From: Rossellomorea marisflavi
GTDB lineage: Bacteria; Bacillota; Bacilli; Bacillales; Bacillaceae_B
DNA length: 64,000 nt
Assembly: GCA_003667865.1 (NCBI GenBank)
Contig: CP033051.1
Coordinates: 2,191,501 to 2,255,500 of the forward strand
Direction: 5' to 3'
The notes beneath the pieces were generated by a model that was not told where the DNA came from, did no database searches, and saw only the letters and a program-made list of their open reading frames with translations. The number at the start of each line of letters is the position of its first letter. Position 1 is the stretch's first letter. Below are positions 9,145 to 18,333 of the stretch, piece after piece. The translations under genes were made by a program, and so were the position numbers.

Positions 9145-9822
9145 ATGGTAAATGAGGGGAACTATGGACGAACTATTAATAAGATCGTAAATTGGCTGCA
9201 ACATCATAGTCAGGATAAGAGAATTGTCGTGGGCATTTCAGGTCATGGTGCATCTGGAAAAACAACATTCGCTCACAAACTTCTAAAACAATTAGGTGAA
9301 AATGGTGTTACTTATATCAATACAGACCCGTATATTATTGGTTCAAATCTTAGAAAGTACACGCTACTAGAATATGAATATAACAATGAAAAGCATCAGG
9401 ATAAAATGACCGCTTGTCACCCAGCTGCTCATAATCATTTTGCATTAGAGCGAGATGTTCGTATGATTCGAGACGGTTTAGATTTTTATTCTCTTGGGAC
9501 AAGTTATTCAGAGAGCACACTTATCCCTTCACAAAAAAGCATTACAATTGTTGAAGGTATGACTGTTGCCTTTACTGACCCTGAATTGTATGATCTTAAA
9601 ATCTATTTCTATACAGATGGTGAAACGGAGTTTATGAGAAGAAGTATACGAGATATTACGGAGCGAGGCATGGCCATCAATTACTTACGACGATCGCACG
9701 GTGAACGTAGAATACAATACGAACTGTTCATGCACCCTTATCATGAGAATTTTGATCTTGTGATTAAAAATTCTAATGACGATTATCGTATAGAAAAAAA
9801 TAATCTTCTTACACGTAATTAA
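9145..9822 (+). CDS. Uridine-kinase-like P-loop kinase; start region probably frameshifted
   Basis: The N-terminal P-loop GISGHGASGKTTFAHKL is clear, followed by INTDPYI and a TIVEGMTVAF strand, the pattern of uridine/phosphoribulokinase-like enzymes that phosphorylate a nucleoside or sugar. The frame opens at ATG 9145, but no ribosome binding site stands before it. A much better start, GAGGGG then ATG at 9164, lies in another frame and reads MDELL before a stop at 9188. Adding one base near 9178 would join MDELL to NKIVNW. So the natural start is likely 9164 with a one-base deletion in this sequence. Confidence 0.75.
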   Translation: MVNEGNYGRTINKIVNWLQHHSQDKRIVVGISGHGASGKTTFAHKLLKQLGENGVTYINTDPYIIGSNLRKYTLLEYEYNNEKHQDKMTACHPAAHNHFALERDVRMIRDGLDFYSLGTSYSESTLIPSQKSITIVEGMTVAFTDPELYDLKIYFYTDGETEFMRRSIRDITERGMAINYLRRSHGERRIQYELFMHPYHENFDLVIKNSNDDYRIEKNNLLTRN

Positions 9823-9833
9823 GGTTTTACATA

Positions 9834-9868
9834 GAAAGTGGCTGGGGAAACCTTCCCTAGCCATTTCC
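9834..9868. terminator. Bidirectional terminator
   Basis: GAAAGTGGCTGGGGAA, a short loop, TTCCCTAGCCATTTCC. This hairpin lies between the convergent kinase and the DUF2524 gene and can serve both. Confidence 0.7.
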
Positions 9869-9872
9869 GCTA

Positions 9873-10046
9873 TTATTCATTGATTAATTGTTGTACCTGT
9901 TGAATGATTTGTTGAGCCTTTTCGAGTTCTTTTTGAGCAAAATGACAAGCTTCTGCTTCATTACTGTTCGAGCTTACTTGTTTTAAATGATGGTGTGCTG
10001 TATGAATACTATCTTGCGCTTCTTGTAATTTGCTTTTTGGATTCAT
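9873..10046 (-). CDS. DUF2524 (YtzC-like) small protein
   Basis: 57 residues, mostly helical and rich in Gln, Ala and His, beginning MNPKSKLQEAQDSIHTAHHH and ending QQVQQLINE. The pattern (N-terminal LQEAQ, a conserved Cys in EACHFAQKELEKA) resembles the DUF2524 family of small Bacillus proteins represented by YtzC. Function unknown; these occur in spore formers. A GGA-containing purine stretch precedes the ATG, though spacing is not ideal. Family match is from memory and tentative. Confidence 0.65.
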   Translation of the reverse strand: MNPKSKLQEAQDSIHTAHHHLKQVSSNSNEAEACHFAQKELEKAQQIIQQVQQLINE

Positions 10047-10185
10047 TGGTTTCCATCCTCTTCTCCTCTAACTTCTTCTTTGTTATGATGTGCCATCACT
10101 GTAAGATTTACGCATTTTGTTTTCGGGATTTAACATTATGTATTCTGCATTCCCTTATACTGCGTACACGGATAGGAGGGGTCTT

Positions 10186-10350
10186 ATGGATGAGTTATTT
10201 TTTTTACCATTTATTATAATCGGCTGCTTTATGCTACTAATGATGTGTGGTTATGTAGCTTATCGAATAATTAGTTACTTTAAATCGTTAAAACAAACAT
10301 TAATTAGAATTGAAAAGAAATTAGATATAATACTTGATCGTGACAGCTAA
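10186..10350 (+). CDS. Small single-span membrane protein
   Basis: 54 residues from the ATG at 10186, fixed by AGGAGGGG just upstream. One hydrophobic span covers about residues 5-27; a basic amphipathic segment follows (SLKQTLIRIEKKLDIIL). The architecture resembles many Bacillus small membrane proteins of unknown function. Confidence 0.6.
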   Translation: MDELFFLPFIIIGCFMLLMMCGYVAYRIISYFKSLKQTLIRIEKKLDIILDRDS

Positions 10351-10356
10351 AGGAGC

Positions 10357-10378
10357 CAAATGGGGTTTCCCATTTTTG
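10357..10378 (+). terminator. Short terminator
   Basis: AAATGGG, a GTT loop, CCCATTTTT, immediately after the small membrane protein gene. Confidence 0.6.
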
Positions 10379-10465
10379 CGATATTTCTTTCCGATATCCG
10401 TCTAATAAATAGAACTAGACTTTTACTTGTAAGGTAGAAGTCCAAATATTAGAGGGGGAGACCGT

Positions 10466-10879
10466 GTGGATAGAAAAAGAAAAGTATTACTTGTAACAAC
10501 TTTATGTTTCCTAATAGCCAGCTTGACAGTAGTTGGGGTTTTTAATTATCGAATTATCGACAAAGAATATGACAAGTTAACAATCACAAAGTTAGATGAA
10601 GTTGCTTTTATCATTGAGGATCAGGAGCAAATTAACGGGATTATTAATCAAATTAATACAAGTCCGAGAAAATACAATCCTCAAAATGGTTTTCGTTATG
10701 ATCATACAAATCTCTTTGGTGCATTAACCTTTGAAAAAGGTACTGAAAAGAAAGTGATCCATTTTGTTATCCCTAATGGGCATGTACTAACGAAATATTG
10801 GGAGATAGAAGCTAATTTTGAGTTTGCAAAAGACCCCAATGTTAATGGAAGGAAGAAGGTTCTTAGTCCGAGTTTTTAA
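10466..10879 (+). CDS. Membrane-anchored extracytoplasmic protein, unknown
   Basis: 137 residues starting with GTG at 10466 after AGGGGGAG. A basic N-terminus and one hydrophobic segment (about 8-28) form a signal anchor; no lipobox is present, so it is probably held by the uncleaved segment. The outside part contains alternating charged and aromatic residues with no motif I recognise. Confidence 0.6.
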   Translation: MDRKRKVLLVTTLCFLIASLTVVGVFNYRIIDKEYDKLTITKLDEVAFIIEDQEQINGIINQINTSPRKYNPQNGFRYDHTNLFGALTFEKGTEKKVIHFVIPNGHVLTKYWEIEANFEFAKDPNVNGRKKVLSPSF

Positions 10880-10960
10880 AATGATAACAATCGAATGATT
10901 ATGCGAAAAATATACATGTTCAAATTTTTATATAGTATTCCATATAGAGAGGACATTACA

Positions 10961-11524
10961 ATGAATCCTATACTGTTGAATGTACCAACACAATTAGAAA
11001 CAGAAAGACTTATTCTCCGAGCACCAAAGCAAACAGGAGACGGAAAAATCGTCAACCAAGCCATTCGTGATTCCTTCAAAGAGCTTAAAGCGTGGTTACC
11101 GTTTTCTCAAGAGCTGCCTCCTGTTGAAGAAACAGAAATGAATCTTAGAGAAGCACATGTACACTTCTTGAAAAGAGAGAGTTTTCGGTTTCTTATCTTT
11201 CATCGAGATACAAACGATTTCATTGGCGTAACAAGCCTTCAAGGGATTGATTGGGATATTCCGAAATGTGAAATAGGTTACTGGGCCAATACTAGGTTTA
11301 GCGGTAATGGATATATGCGCGAAGCTGTAAGAGAAGTTAGTACATTTGGAGTGAAGCAATTAAATTTTAAGAGAATAGAGATTCGTTGTGAATCTACAAA
11401 TTATAAAAGCCGTGCTATTCCTGAAAAGCTTGGATTTCAATTAGAAGGAATTTTACGGAATGAGGATTTATCGGCAGATGGTAGTAGGGTAACGGATACT
11501 TGTATATATTCTATTGTCTCTTAA
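10961..11524 (+). CDS. GNAT acetyltransferase, RimJ/RimL type
   Basis: 187 residues from the ATG at 10961, preceded by AGAGAGGA. It opens with the classic QLETERLILRAP strand of RimJ/RimL-type GNAT proteins, has the acetyl-CoA loop near NTRFSGNGYMREAVREV, and ends with the NYKSRAIPEKLGFQLEGILR block. These enzymes acetylate N-terminal amines of ribosomal proteins or small molecules; the substrate here is unknown. Confidence 0.85.
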   Translation: MNPILLNVPTQLETERLILRAPKQTGDGKIVNQAIRDSFKELKAWLPFSQELPPVEETEMNLREAHVHFLKRESFRFLIFHRDTNDFIGVTSLQGIDWDIPKCEIGYWANTRFSGNGYMREAVREVSTFGVKQLNFKRIEIRCESTNYKSRAIPEKLGFQLEGILRNEDLSADGSRVTDTCIYSIVS

Positions 11525-11593
11525 ATAAAAATAAAAAAGTAAGGAAAGCAATGAGCAATCCTTACAAGCTTAAAACTTTCTTGGAAGGAGGGG

Positions 11594-12379
11594 TCAGTGA
11601 ATAGGATTGATTTTTTCATGATCATGATCCTTCTTTTCTTTTGATAGAAACCAGCCTAAGATGGCAATTAATAATAAGACAGCCCAGAATGTTAGTTTCC
11701 ATTCTGTAGATTTAGCAAACCCTTTCGGTAGGATTTGTAAATCTGGATGGGATAAGGTATAGACGGCTAATTTCACACCAACCCAACCAACTATGAGAAA
11801 GGCTGCTGTCTCCAACCCAGGCTTTCTGTGTAGAATGCCTACAAAGAAATTAGCTGCAAATCTCATTATAACTAAACCAATAATACCACCCGCCAGAATA
11901 ACTAAAAATTGTCCACCATCGAGACCACCGATTTGCGGTAATCCTGTTTCAGGTAATGCAACCGCAAAAGCAACAGCTGCAAGAATAGCATCAACGGCAA
12001 AGGCTATATCTGCTAACTCTACTTTTAATACGGTCATCCAAAAACCAGACCCTTGTTTTTCGACACCGACCTTTTTATTTTCTCCTTTTCGCAACACAAA
12101 CTTTTTCACGATATGGGTTATGGCGATAAACAATAAATAAAGTGCACCAATCGCTTGAACCTGCCAAACATCAACTAGGAAAGAAATGATAAATAGGGAA
12201 CCAAAACGAAAGACAAATGCACCAGCAAGACCATAGAATAAAGCCTTTTTTCTCCTCTCTTCTGGTAAATGCTTAACCATTATAGCTATAACTAATGCAT
12301 TATCAGCTGCCAATATCCCTTCTAAACCAATTAAAACAATTAATACCCATAGATATTCGAGTATAAGGGCTGTATCCAC
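11594..12379 (-). CDS. TerC family membrane protein (first of two)
   Basis: 261 residues with about seven membrane spans. TerC signatures are clear: GLEGILAADNALVIAIM (about 18-34) and VELADIAFAVDAILAAVA with the conserved acidic residues inside the membrane. In Bacillus, TerC proteins (YceF, YkoY) export manganese to metalate secreted enzymes and are linked to tellurite or envelope stress. It starts with GTG after AGGAGG. A paralogue lies at 36298-37074. I looked for a yybP-ykoY manganese riboswitch in the short leader and saw none. Confidence 0.85.
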   Translation of the reverse strand: MDTALILEYLWVLIVLIGLEGILAADNALVIAIMVKHLPEERRKKALFYGLAGAFVFRFGSLFIISFLVDVWQVQAIGALYLLFIAITHIVKKFVLRKGENKKVGVEKQGSGFWMTVLKVELADIAFAVDAILAAVAFAVALPETGLPQIGGLDGGQFLVILAGGIIGLVIMRFAANFFVGILHRKPGLETAAFLIVGWVGVKLAVYTLSHPDLQILPKGFAKSTEWKLTFWAVLLLIAILGWFLSKEKKDHDHEKINPIH

Positions 12380-12528
12380 TAACTCTCCTCCTTTTTCTTG
12401 GAATACTACTAATAATTTGGCATAAAAACCTCATGATTATTCAGACTTAACTACACCTTATAAAGGATTCGGAGCTTGCTACGGTGAATGTAATAAGAGT
12501 AACTACGAAAATGTTTGGAGAGAGAAAA

Positions 12529-13251
12529 ATGAAATTCTTTTATCCTTTTTTTGCTCCGTTAATAGGAGATGAAGAAAAAGATTCTTTACTAGCTACATTA
12601 CCAAAGGGATACACATCAGCAGCAAAAATTTTCTATCCTTTTGTGAAAATGCCTAAGGATTGGAAACCGAGAAAAAGTGCAATCCCGCATAGATATTATC
12701 CAGTTAAAGAAGATATTTTAAAATTTGGAACCATATTAACGTGGGAAGAAATTAGAAGGAAAAGTGGTTTGAAGAGCATTGCCGAAATGTCCATTGCGGT
12801 TACTGCAGCAATAACAGGAGGAGAAATTTGTAGAGACGTGTACTGCAGACCAGAGCTAGCTAATGCAATTGACCAAGTCTTAGGTGAACATGTCTATTTT
12901 CCTCTAGAAGATGAGTTGCCCATTCTTTTAATGGACGATATCTTAAAAGTACTTCGGTCTAAAGGAGCGGAAACATTACAATATGTAAATCTTTACGGTG
13001 AAGAGGGCTCTTTCTCTATTAAAAATTTTAGGTTAGATGAAATGATCAAATTGTGTTCTGAACCTATTTTACTAACTGACGAACGTGAAGAATTTGTATT
13101 CACTTGTTATTTTGATGAAGTTTCAGCCTTGTTTTTTACAAAAGGAAATTGTGCTGATGCTCTTAAGGGAACTCAATTAGAAGGTATACTATTTGATGAA
13201 GAAACCCCTCTAATATGGGAGAAGCATGATTATCAAAACATACATAGTTGA
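12529..13251 (+). CDS. Conserved hypothetical protein, possibly DUF2711
   Basis: 240 residues from the ATG at 12529 (GGAGAG upstream); earlier in-frame starts lack a binding site. The N-terminus (LPKGYTSAAKIFYPFVKMP) recalls the Bacillus-restricted DUF2711 family, but I am not certain. A predicted helix-turn-helix-like stretch, TWEEIRRKSGLKSIAEMSIAV (about 68-88), stands in the middle. The protein has no signal peptide and is probably cytoplasmic. A protein of the same size and similar N-terminal spacing (KRYQYFCKIFHRMY) occurs at 60375-61094 and may be distantly related. Confidence 0.55.
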   Translation: MKFFYPFFAPLIGDEEKDSLLATLPKGYTSAAKIFYPFVKMPKDWKPRKSAIPHRYYPVKEDILKFGTILTWEEIRRKSGLKSIAEMSIAVTAAITGGEICRDVYCRPELANAIDQVLGEHVYFPLEDELPILLMDDILKVLRSKGAETLQYVNLYGEEGSFSIKNFRLDEMIKLCSEPILLTDEREEFVFTCYFDEVSALFFTKGNCADALKGTQLEGILFDEETPLIWEKHDYQNIHS

Positions 13252-13300
13252 GAGATATGCTACTAGATTTTTTTCATTGAAAATATGGAGGAAACCTTTT

Positions 13301-13783
13301 ATGGAAAGAATATCTTTGAGTAAATTTGATTTAAATGATTTTAATTTATACAATTCACTTGTTTCAAATGAACAAGTAATGAAGATGATTACAGAACGTT
13401 CACTGCCTTTAGAAGAAGCCCATAAAAAGTTCAATAACATTATTCTTCGTAATCGTAAGTATGATTTATATGGGACATTCAAAGTGTATAATAACGCAAT
13501 GGAGTTTATTGGACTAGGGAGCCTGACATTAAATGAGGAGAAAAAGGAAGAAGCCGAGTTGGGCTACATGCTTCTCCCTGAGTACTGGGGGCAAAGACTA
13601 GGTAGTGCTATTGCAGAGGCTCTGATTGATAAGGCTATCAAAACTAATGTAACCCGTTTGACAGCAGTTATTGATCCGAACAATGTCCCATCAAGGAATA
13701 TATTAATAAGAAGAGGATTTCACTCTGAAAAGGTATGCAATATAGCCGGCTTGCCAGGAGAGATTTTAAGCAAGACGATATAG
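13301..13783 (+). CDS. GNAT acetyltransferase
   Basis: 160 residues from the ATG at 13301, fixed by GGAGG upstream. The acetyl-CoA binding loop appears as LLPEYWGQRLGSAIAEALI (about 86-104) and the C-terminal block as VPSRNILIRRGF. A single-domain GNAT with no obvious substrate. Confidence 0.8.
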   Translation: MERISLSKFDLNDFNLYNSLVSNEQVMKMITERSLPLEEAHKKFNNIILRNRKYDLYGTFKVYNNAMEFIGLGSLTLNEEKKEEAELGYMLLPEYWGQRLGSAIAEALIDKAIKTNVTRLTAVIDPNNVPSRNILIRRGFHSEKVCNIAGLPGEILSKTI

Positions 13784-13849
13784 GTTTTTCAGTAGTAACC
13801 GAAACAAATGTGTGTAATAGATAACTAGTTAACAGATTACAAATTAAAG

Positions 13850-13892
13850 CATGGAAGAGGCATTTCTTATTAATACAGGAATGCCTTTTTGA
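13850..13892 (+). terminator. Terminator after the GNAT gene
   Basis: GGCATTTCTT and AGGAATGCC form a stem followed by TTTTT. The rest of the 13784-14277 gap holds only the gene fragment listed next. Confidence 0.6.
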
Positions 13893-13922
13893 GTTCGAAA
13901 ATTATACACCATATAAGGTCTG

Positions 13923-14042
13923 TTAGAAATCTAATTTTGTATCAAGGCCTGAAAATATAAAATGAGTCACAGTGTGAGCATATGGATTGACGTTGTTAAT
14001 AAATTCCTCTGCTTTTGCAAACGTCTCAAAGTGCATCTGCAT
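13923..14042 (-). pseudogene. C-terminal remnant of an unidentified gene
   Basis: A 39-codon stretch on the minus strand reads like a real protein tail: MQMHFETFAKAEEFINNVNP, then a segment ending FSGLDTKLDF and a stop. It has good codon usage but no ribosome binding site, and just upstream the frame is closed by a stop while another frame reads HHGPEVL. I take it as the surviving end of a decayed gene. The family is not recognised. Confidence 0.4.
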
Positions 14043-14277
14043 CACAATACTTCAGGGCCATGATGAGGGTAGAAGCATAAGAATGATGTTGAAAAATGTC
14101 GAAAAATGACAGAAAAACACCTAGACGAATTAGGGAAATAGTATTAGAATTAATAGAAATATTAAATAACAATGATTACATTCTACTACATTTAAATGAA
14201 AAGCAATCAGCTGAAAATGATCGGTTGAGTGCTTTTCTTTTATAAAATTGTCCGATTAAGAAGGTGAGGAATGACTT

Positions 14278-16554
14278 ATGACAACAAGAGCGAAAATAGT
14301 ACCTACAATATTCCTACTTTTCTTTCCTATTACATATTTTTTATGGTTATTACTCTATTCTTCTGACCAATGGGTTACTTCCATCGTTACAAGTTCAATA
14401 TTTGTCCTATTGGGGTTTATTTGTCTAATGTTTTTATGGTGGAGAATCAAAGATCCGAATGAGGTAAAAACATTTTGGTTTTTTCTAAGGATAGGGATAT
14501 TACTGTACCTGATCTCTAATGTGTACTGGCTAATATCTATACTTACATTTGGCTCATTAGTGTATCCAAATTTCTCCTACTTATTTTGGACACTATCTTA
14601 TTTTTTCTATTTATTGGCATTGTTCTATCTAATAAAAGAATTAGATAGCAGTAGAGTAAGTAAGGACTATTATTTTAATCTAGTCATTTTTATGATTTGT
14701 GCTATTGCTGTTAGTATTCATTATTTAATTAAACCAATTGTTACACTATCAAACCATGATGTGATATTTACTATCATTAGTTTGTCTTTTCCCATTTTAG
14801 GGTTAGGTATTTTATTTTTACTTATCCGGTTATATTATATTCTTCGTTTCAAGGGTTCGTTCAAAAAGTATTCTCTTCTCGTTCTTGCGTTTGGAATTCA
14901 GATTTTAGGTGATTCTGTTTTTGGCTACCAATCTATTTATGGTACCTATCAAATTGGAAGTACAAGTGATGTACTTTGGCTTACTTCTTATTCCCTTATC
15001 GGCGTTTTTACTTTCTATTATTCACATACATCTACTAAAGCTAGAAGAGGAATAGATGATTCAGTTGGCTTCTTATATCTTGAAAAAATCTTTCCTTATA
15101 TTGTGATTTCCCTGCTACTGTTGTTACTTGTTCATAGTTATAATTGGGCATTTAATGCTTTAAGCTTCGGGTTTACGATTATTTTTATATTAATTATAAC
15201 GAGAATGTATATAATCAATAATCGAAATGAATCTTTACTTAAAGAGTATAGTTATCTAGCCTATCATGATCAACTCACTGGTCTTTATAATCGTGCAAGC
15301 TTCATCTCAGACTTATATGGCTTAATTGAGAGGCCAGCATTAAGAGGAATAGAAAAAAACATGGCTATATTTTTATTAGATTTAGATGGCTTTAAGAAGG
15401 TAAATGATACTCTTGGTCATTTTACAGGAGATATTCTTCTGAAAATGGTTGCGCAACGATTAAGAAGTGTACTAGATGAGAAGATTAGAATCTATCGACT
15501 GGGCGGTGACGAATTTCTTATCTTAATTCCGAATATAGATGAAAAGCAAAGTGAAACCATTGCCAAAACGGTGCTTCAGCAATTTGGCAGTCCCTTTGTA
15601 TTTGAACACCATGAACTAACAATTACTCCGAGTATTGGAATAAGTCTGTATCCGGAGCATGGAAAAGATAGTGAAGCATTAGTAAAAGCTGCTGATGTCG
15701 CGATGTATCATGCAAAAGAAAAAGGCAAAAATAATTTCCATTTTTTCAACTCTGATCTTAATAGAACATTTAGTAGAAAAATAGTCATTGAAACGGAATT
15801 AAGAAAAGCGATTGAGAACAATGAATTTATACTATTCTATCAACCAAAGGTGAACTTGAAAACGGGGAAAATCGTTGGTATTGAAGCTCTAATACGTTGG
15901 ACTCACCCTAAACTCGGAAGTATTTCTCCTGTTGAATTTATTCCTATTGCAGAAGAAACCGGAATGATTGTGGATATTGGAGAATGGGTATTACGAACAG
16001 CCTGTAAGCAAATTAAATTGTGGCACGAAAAGGGACTACCTGAAATGAAAGTCTCTGTTAATGCTTCTTTACGCCAATTTCAATTAGGTAGCTTTCCGAG
16101 ATTGGTAGAAGAAACACTTGAACTAATTGGAATTTCACCTGACTTACTAGAGATTGAGATTACCGAAAGTATTATGCAAAATGTAAATGAAACGATACCA
16201 GTATTAAAAAGCTTACGAGCATTAGGAGTAAAAGTCTCTATAGATGACTTTGGAACAGGATATTCCTCATTATACGTTTTGAAAGAGCTACCAATAGATA
16301 TTATTAAAATAGATAAATCCTTTTTAGATGATATTAATGATTACAAAAAGAGATCTGTCGTGAAATCAATCCTCGATATAGGGAATAATCTAGGGCTAGA
16401 GGTTGTGGCAGAAGGTATTGAAAATGTAAAACAAATAGATTTATTGCTTAAGTATCATTGTATGGTTGGACAGGGATATTATTTCTCTAAACCAATTCCT
16501 GCTGATGAAGTAGAAGTTTTAATTAATAGTAATAGTATGACGTCATATTTATAG
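14278..16554 (+). CDS. Membrane GGDEF-EAL cyclic-di-GMP enzyme
   Basis: 758 residues. The first 310 form about eight membrane spans of unknown sensory type. A GGDEF domain follows (about 325-490) with an intact active site, RLGGDEF at 407-413. No RxxD inhibitory site stands at the usual place. The EAL domain (about 505-750) has E536-A-L, the N of VSVNAS, EITES, DDFGTGYSSL, the K of IIKIDKSF, EGIE and the Q of GQGYYFSKP, so both diguanylate cyclase and phosphodiesterase sites look active. It would tune cyclic-di-GMP and so motility or biofilm formation in response to a membrane signal. GGTGAGG precedes the ATG. Confidence 0.92.
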   Translation: MTTRAKIVPTIFLLFFPITYFLWLLLYSSDQWVTSIVTSSIFVLLGFICLMFLWWRIKDPNEVKTFWFFLRIGILLYLISNVYWLISILTFGSLVYPNFSYLFWTLSYFFYLLALFYLIKELDSSRVSKDYYFNLVIFMICAIAVSIHYLIKPIVTLSNHDVIFTIISLSFPILGLGILFLLIRLYYILRFKGSFKKYSLLVLAFGIQILGDSVFGYQSIYGTYQIGSTSDVLWLTSYSLIGVFTFYYSHTSTKARRGIDDSVGFLYLEKIFPYIVISLLLLLLVHSYNWAFNALSFGFTIIFILIITRMYIINNRNESLLKEYSYLAYHDQLTGLYNRASFISDLYGLIERPALRGIEKNMAIFLLDLDGFKKVNDTLGHFTGDILLKMVAQRLRSVLDEKIRIYRLGGDEFLILIPNIDEKQSETIAKTVLQQFGSPFVFEHHELTITPSIGISLYPEHGKDSEALVKAADVAMYHAKEKGKNNFHFFNSDLNRTFSRKIVIETELRKAIENNEFILFYQPKVNLKTGKIVGIEALIRWTHPKLGSISPVEFIPIAEETGMIVDIGEWVLRTACKQIKLWHEKGLPEMKVSVNASLRQFQLGSFPRLVEETLELIGISPDLLEIEITESIMQNVNETIPVLKSLRALGVKVSIDDFGTGYSSLYVLKELPIDIIKIDKSFLDDINDYKKRSVVKSILDIGNNLGLEVVAEGIENVKQIDLLLKYHCMVGQGYYFSKPIPADEVEVLINSNSMTSYL

Positions 16555-16569
16555 TTGAGTAGTAAATAT

Positions 16570-16612
16570 TTTTGGAAGGAGCATTCTACAAGAAGGTGAA
16601 TGCTCCTTTCTT
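16570..16612 (+). terminator. Terminator after GGDEF-EAL gene
   Basis: AAGGAGCATTC and GAATGCTCCTTTCTT form a long hairpin about 20 bases after the stop. Confidence 0.7.
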
Positions 16613-16713
16613 ATCGGATGTATAAAAATGGAATATTCCTAGAAAAAGTAAAAAGTAAAGAGTCAGTTATTGATTTCGAATCTTTTAATCCATTTGTAAA
16701 AGGAGCATTGAGT

Positions 16714-17055
16714 GTGAAAATCATACAAAGTTTATTATTAGTAACAATAATGCTTTTAGCAGCATGTACAGATAACAATTCATCAGCTGATTGGGCACAT
16801 TCCTTCGTTGTTTGGCAGGGCTATATATATCATGTAACGGAAGAATATGTTGATAATGTAGATGAAGAAATCGGTGCTGTCACAATGTATTCAGATATGG
16901 AAGGTACATATGAAGGAAACTTTTCTAATGTTTATAAGAAGGGAACAAAGTATTTTTCTATTAGAGGAATGAACACAGATGTTGCCATAGCGATAGAAAC
17001 CGAAAAAGGTGAATACAGGAAAGCGATTCGAGCAGGGGAATATGGAGAACAGTAG
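16714..17055 (+). CDS. Small lipoprotein, unknown function
   Basis: 113 residues from GTG at 16714, chosen because AAAGGAG precedes it and the next residues form a clean lipoprotein signal with lipobox LLAAC. The mature part contains WQGYIYHVTEEYV and a short beta-rich region; it resembles small Bacillus lipoproteins whose function is unknown. Membrane-anchored, outer face. Confidence 0.7.
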   Translation: MKIIQSLLLVTIMLLAACTDNNSSADWAHSFVVWQGYIYHVTEEYVDNVDEEIGAVTMYSDMEGTYEGNFSNVYKKGTKYFSIRGMNTDVAIAIETEKGEYRKAIRAGEYGEQ

Positions 17056-17124
17056 TAAAAAGCCCAACCTGGAAATATGGTTGGATATGTTTTTATTTGT
17101 AAATTTTACATATTTGAGTGGAGA

Positions 17125-17301
17125 GGACATTTATTCCGCTATTTATGAGAATAACATTAATTTTTATGGGTTGGCGGACATTTGTTCCGCTATTTGATGA
17201 TCATTAGAGAAAACTAGCTGGATTATTGGTGATTAGCGGAACAAATGTCCGCACACAGCAAGAAATTGTTGTTTTTGACGCAAATAGCGGAATAAATGTC
17301 C
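17125..17301. repeat. Nested-palindrome repeat, copy 1
   Basis: Four related 18-23 base units are arranged as nested inverted repeats: outer left 17125-17144 (GGACATTTATTCCGCTATTT), inner left 17174-17196 (core GCGGACATTTGTTCCGC), inner right 17235-17252 (AGCGGAACAAATGTCCGC) and outer right 17282-17301 (AAATAGCGGAATAAATGTCC). The outer pair are exact complements over 20 bases. Transcribed RNA could form a two-tier cruciform. A second copy lies at 39756-39932. No coding potential. Confidence 0.85.
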
Positions 17302-17375
17302 CTTGAAATTTTCCCTACGCTTGGTCATTTCAATTTACACAGTTACAATAGCTCAGTGTGAACCAAACCCTTCAA

Positions 17376-18050
17376 TCATTCCACCCACTGAACAATATCT
17401 TCCATATTCTTTCTCGTTTTAGGACGTGGCTCATGTGCTCGATATCCGAAAGCAGCCATGACGGAAATGGCTAAATGCCCATCTTCTAATAATTCCTCTT
17501 CAGCTAGGATGGTTTGAACCTTGTCAAAGTCAAATCCTTCAATCGGGCAAGAATCAATGCCAATTTGAGCTGCTGCTGTCATCATGTTCGCAAGGGCGAT
17601 ATAGGTTTGTTTTGATGCCCAATCAAATATTGCACGATCACTATCAAGTAAATGTAGATCATCCTCTTGAAAGCTCTTGTACCGAACACTCATCTGCTCG
17701 AAAATATCTTCAGGAATTTGCTTCACATGTAGCATCTGATTGGCAACATATTCACTATCATATTTTGTATCTTTAATTGTTCTAGCTAGAATAAGAATAA
17801 AGTGACTCGCAGTAGGAAGCTGACCTTGCGCACCCCAGGAAACCTCTCGCAATTTTTCTCTTAATGTCGGATTTTGAACAATAATAAATTTCCATGGTTC
17901 ATATCCTATTGAACTGGGGGATAGTCTCGCAGTTTCTAAAATAAACTGAAAGTCCTCATCAGAAATCTTTTTGTTTGGATCAAACTCTTTTGTAGCATGT
18001 CTAAATTGGAAGGCCTCTAGGATCTCTTGTTTTTTCGCTTCATGGTTCAT
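17376..18050 (-). CDS. NAD(P)H nitroreductase family flavoenzyme
   Basis: 224 residues. FMN-binding features of the nitroreductase family are visible: FQFRHATKEFDP at the N-terminus, LETARLSPSSIGYEPWKFIIV (about 37-57) and a C-terminal VMAAFGYRAHEPRPKTRK. The closest Bacillus types are YfkO/YdgI-like enzymes that reduce nitro-compounds or quinones with NAD(P)H. It is divergent from an azoreductase gene, which suggests shared control by an electrophile-sensing regulator. Confidence 0.85.
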   Translation of the reverse strand: MNHEAKKQEILEAFQFRHATKEFDPNKKISDEDFQFILETARLSPSSIGYEPWKFIIVQNPTLREKLREVSWGAQGQLPTASHFILILARTIKDTKYDSEYVANQMLHVKQIPEDIFEQMSVRYKSFQEDDLHLLDSDRAIFDWASKQTYIALANMMTAAAQIGIDSCPIEGFDFDKVQTILAEEELLEDGHLAISVMAAFGYRAHEPRPKTRKNMEDIVQWVE

Positions 18051-18185
18051 ACTCCTATACTCTCCTTTTACTCTAGGATTGAACGTTACTTTTATATAAA
18101 GTGCGTTATCAATGACAACCTATACGGAATTTATGTTAATAAAAATATAAACGATTAGCAAATAAATGAATTTGTGCATAAAGCA

Positions 18186-18207
18186 AACCAATTAATATTA
18201 GTTGGTT
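18186..18207. promoter_or_regulatory. 22-bp near-perfect palindrome between nitroreductase and azoreductase
   Basis: AACCAA and TTGGTT flank a TTAATATTA-like centre. The whole 22 bases are palindromic except one base pair. Its position in the divergent promoter region makes it a candidate operator. Confidence 0.45.
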
Positions 18208-18333
18208 ATATAAAAGAAACCATGGAGGTTACAATATCCTTCTATAGGTATACAAAAAATAGTAAAAACTCTACCAAATAATGTAGATAACCTAGTAAGA
18301 AGGAATCAGTTTTTATAAAAACAAGCAGTACAT

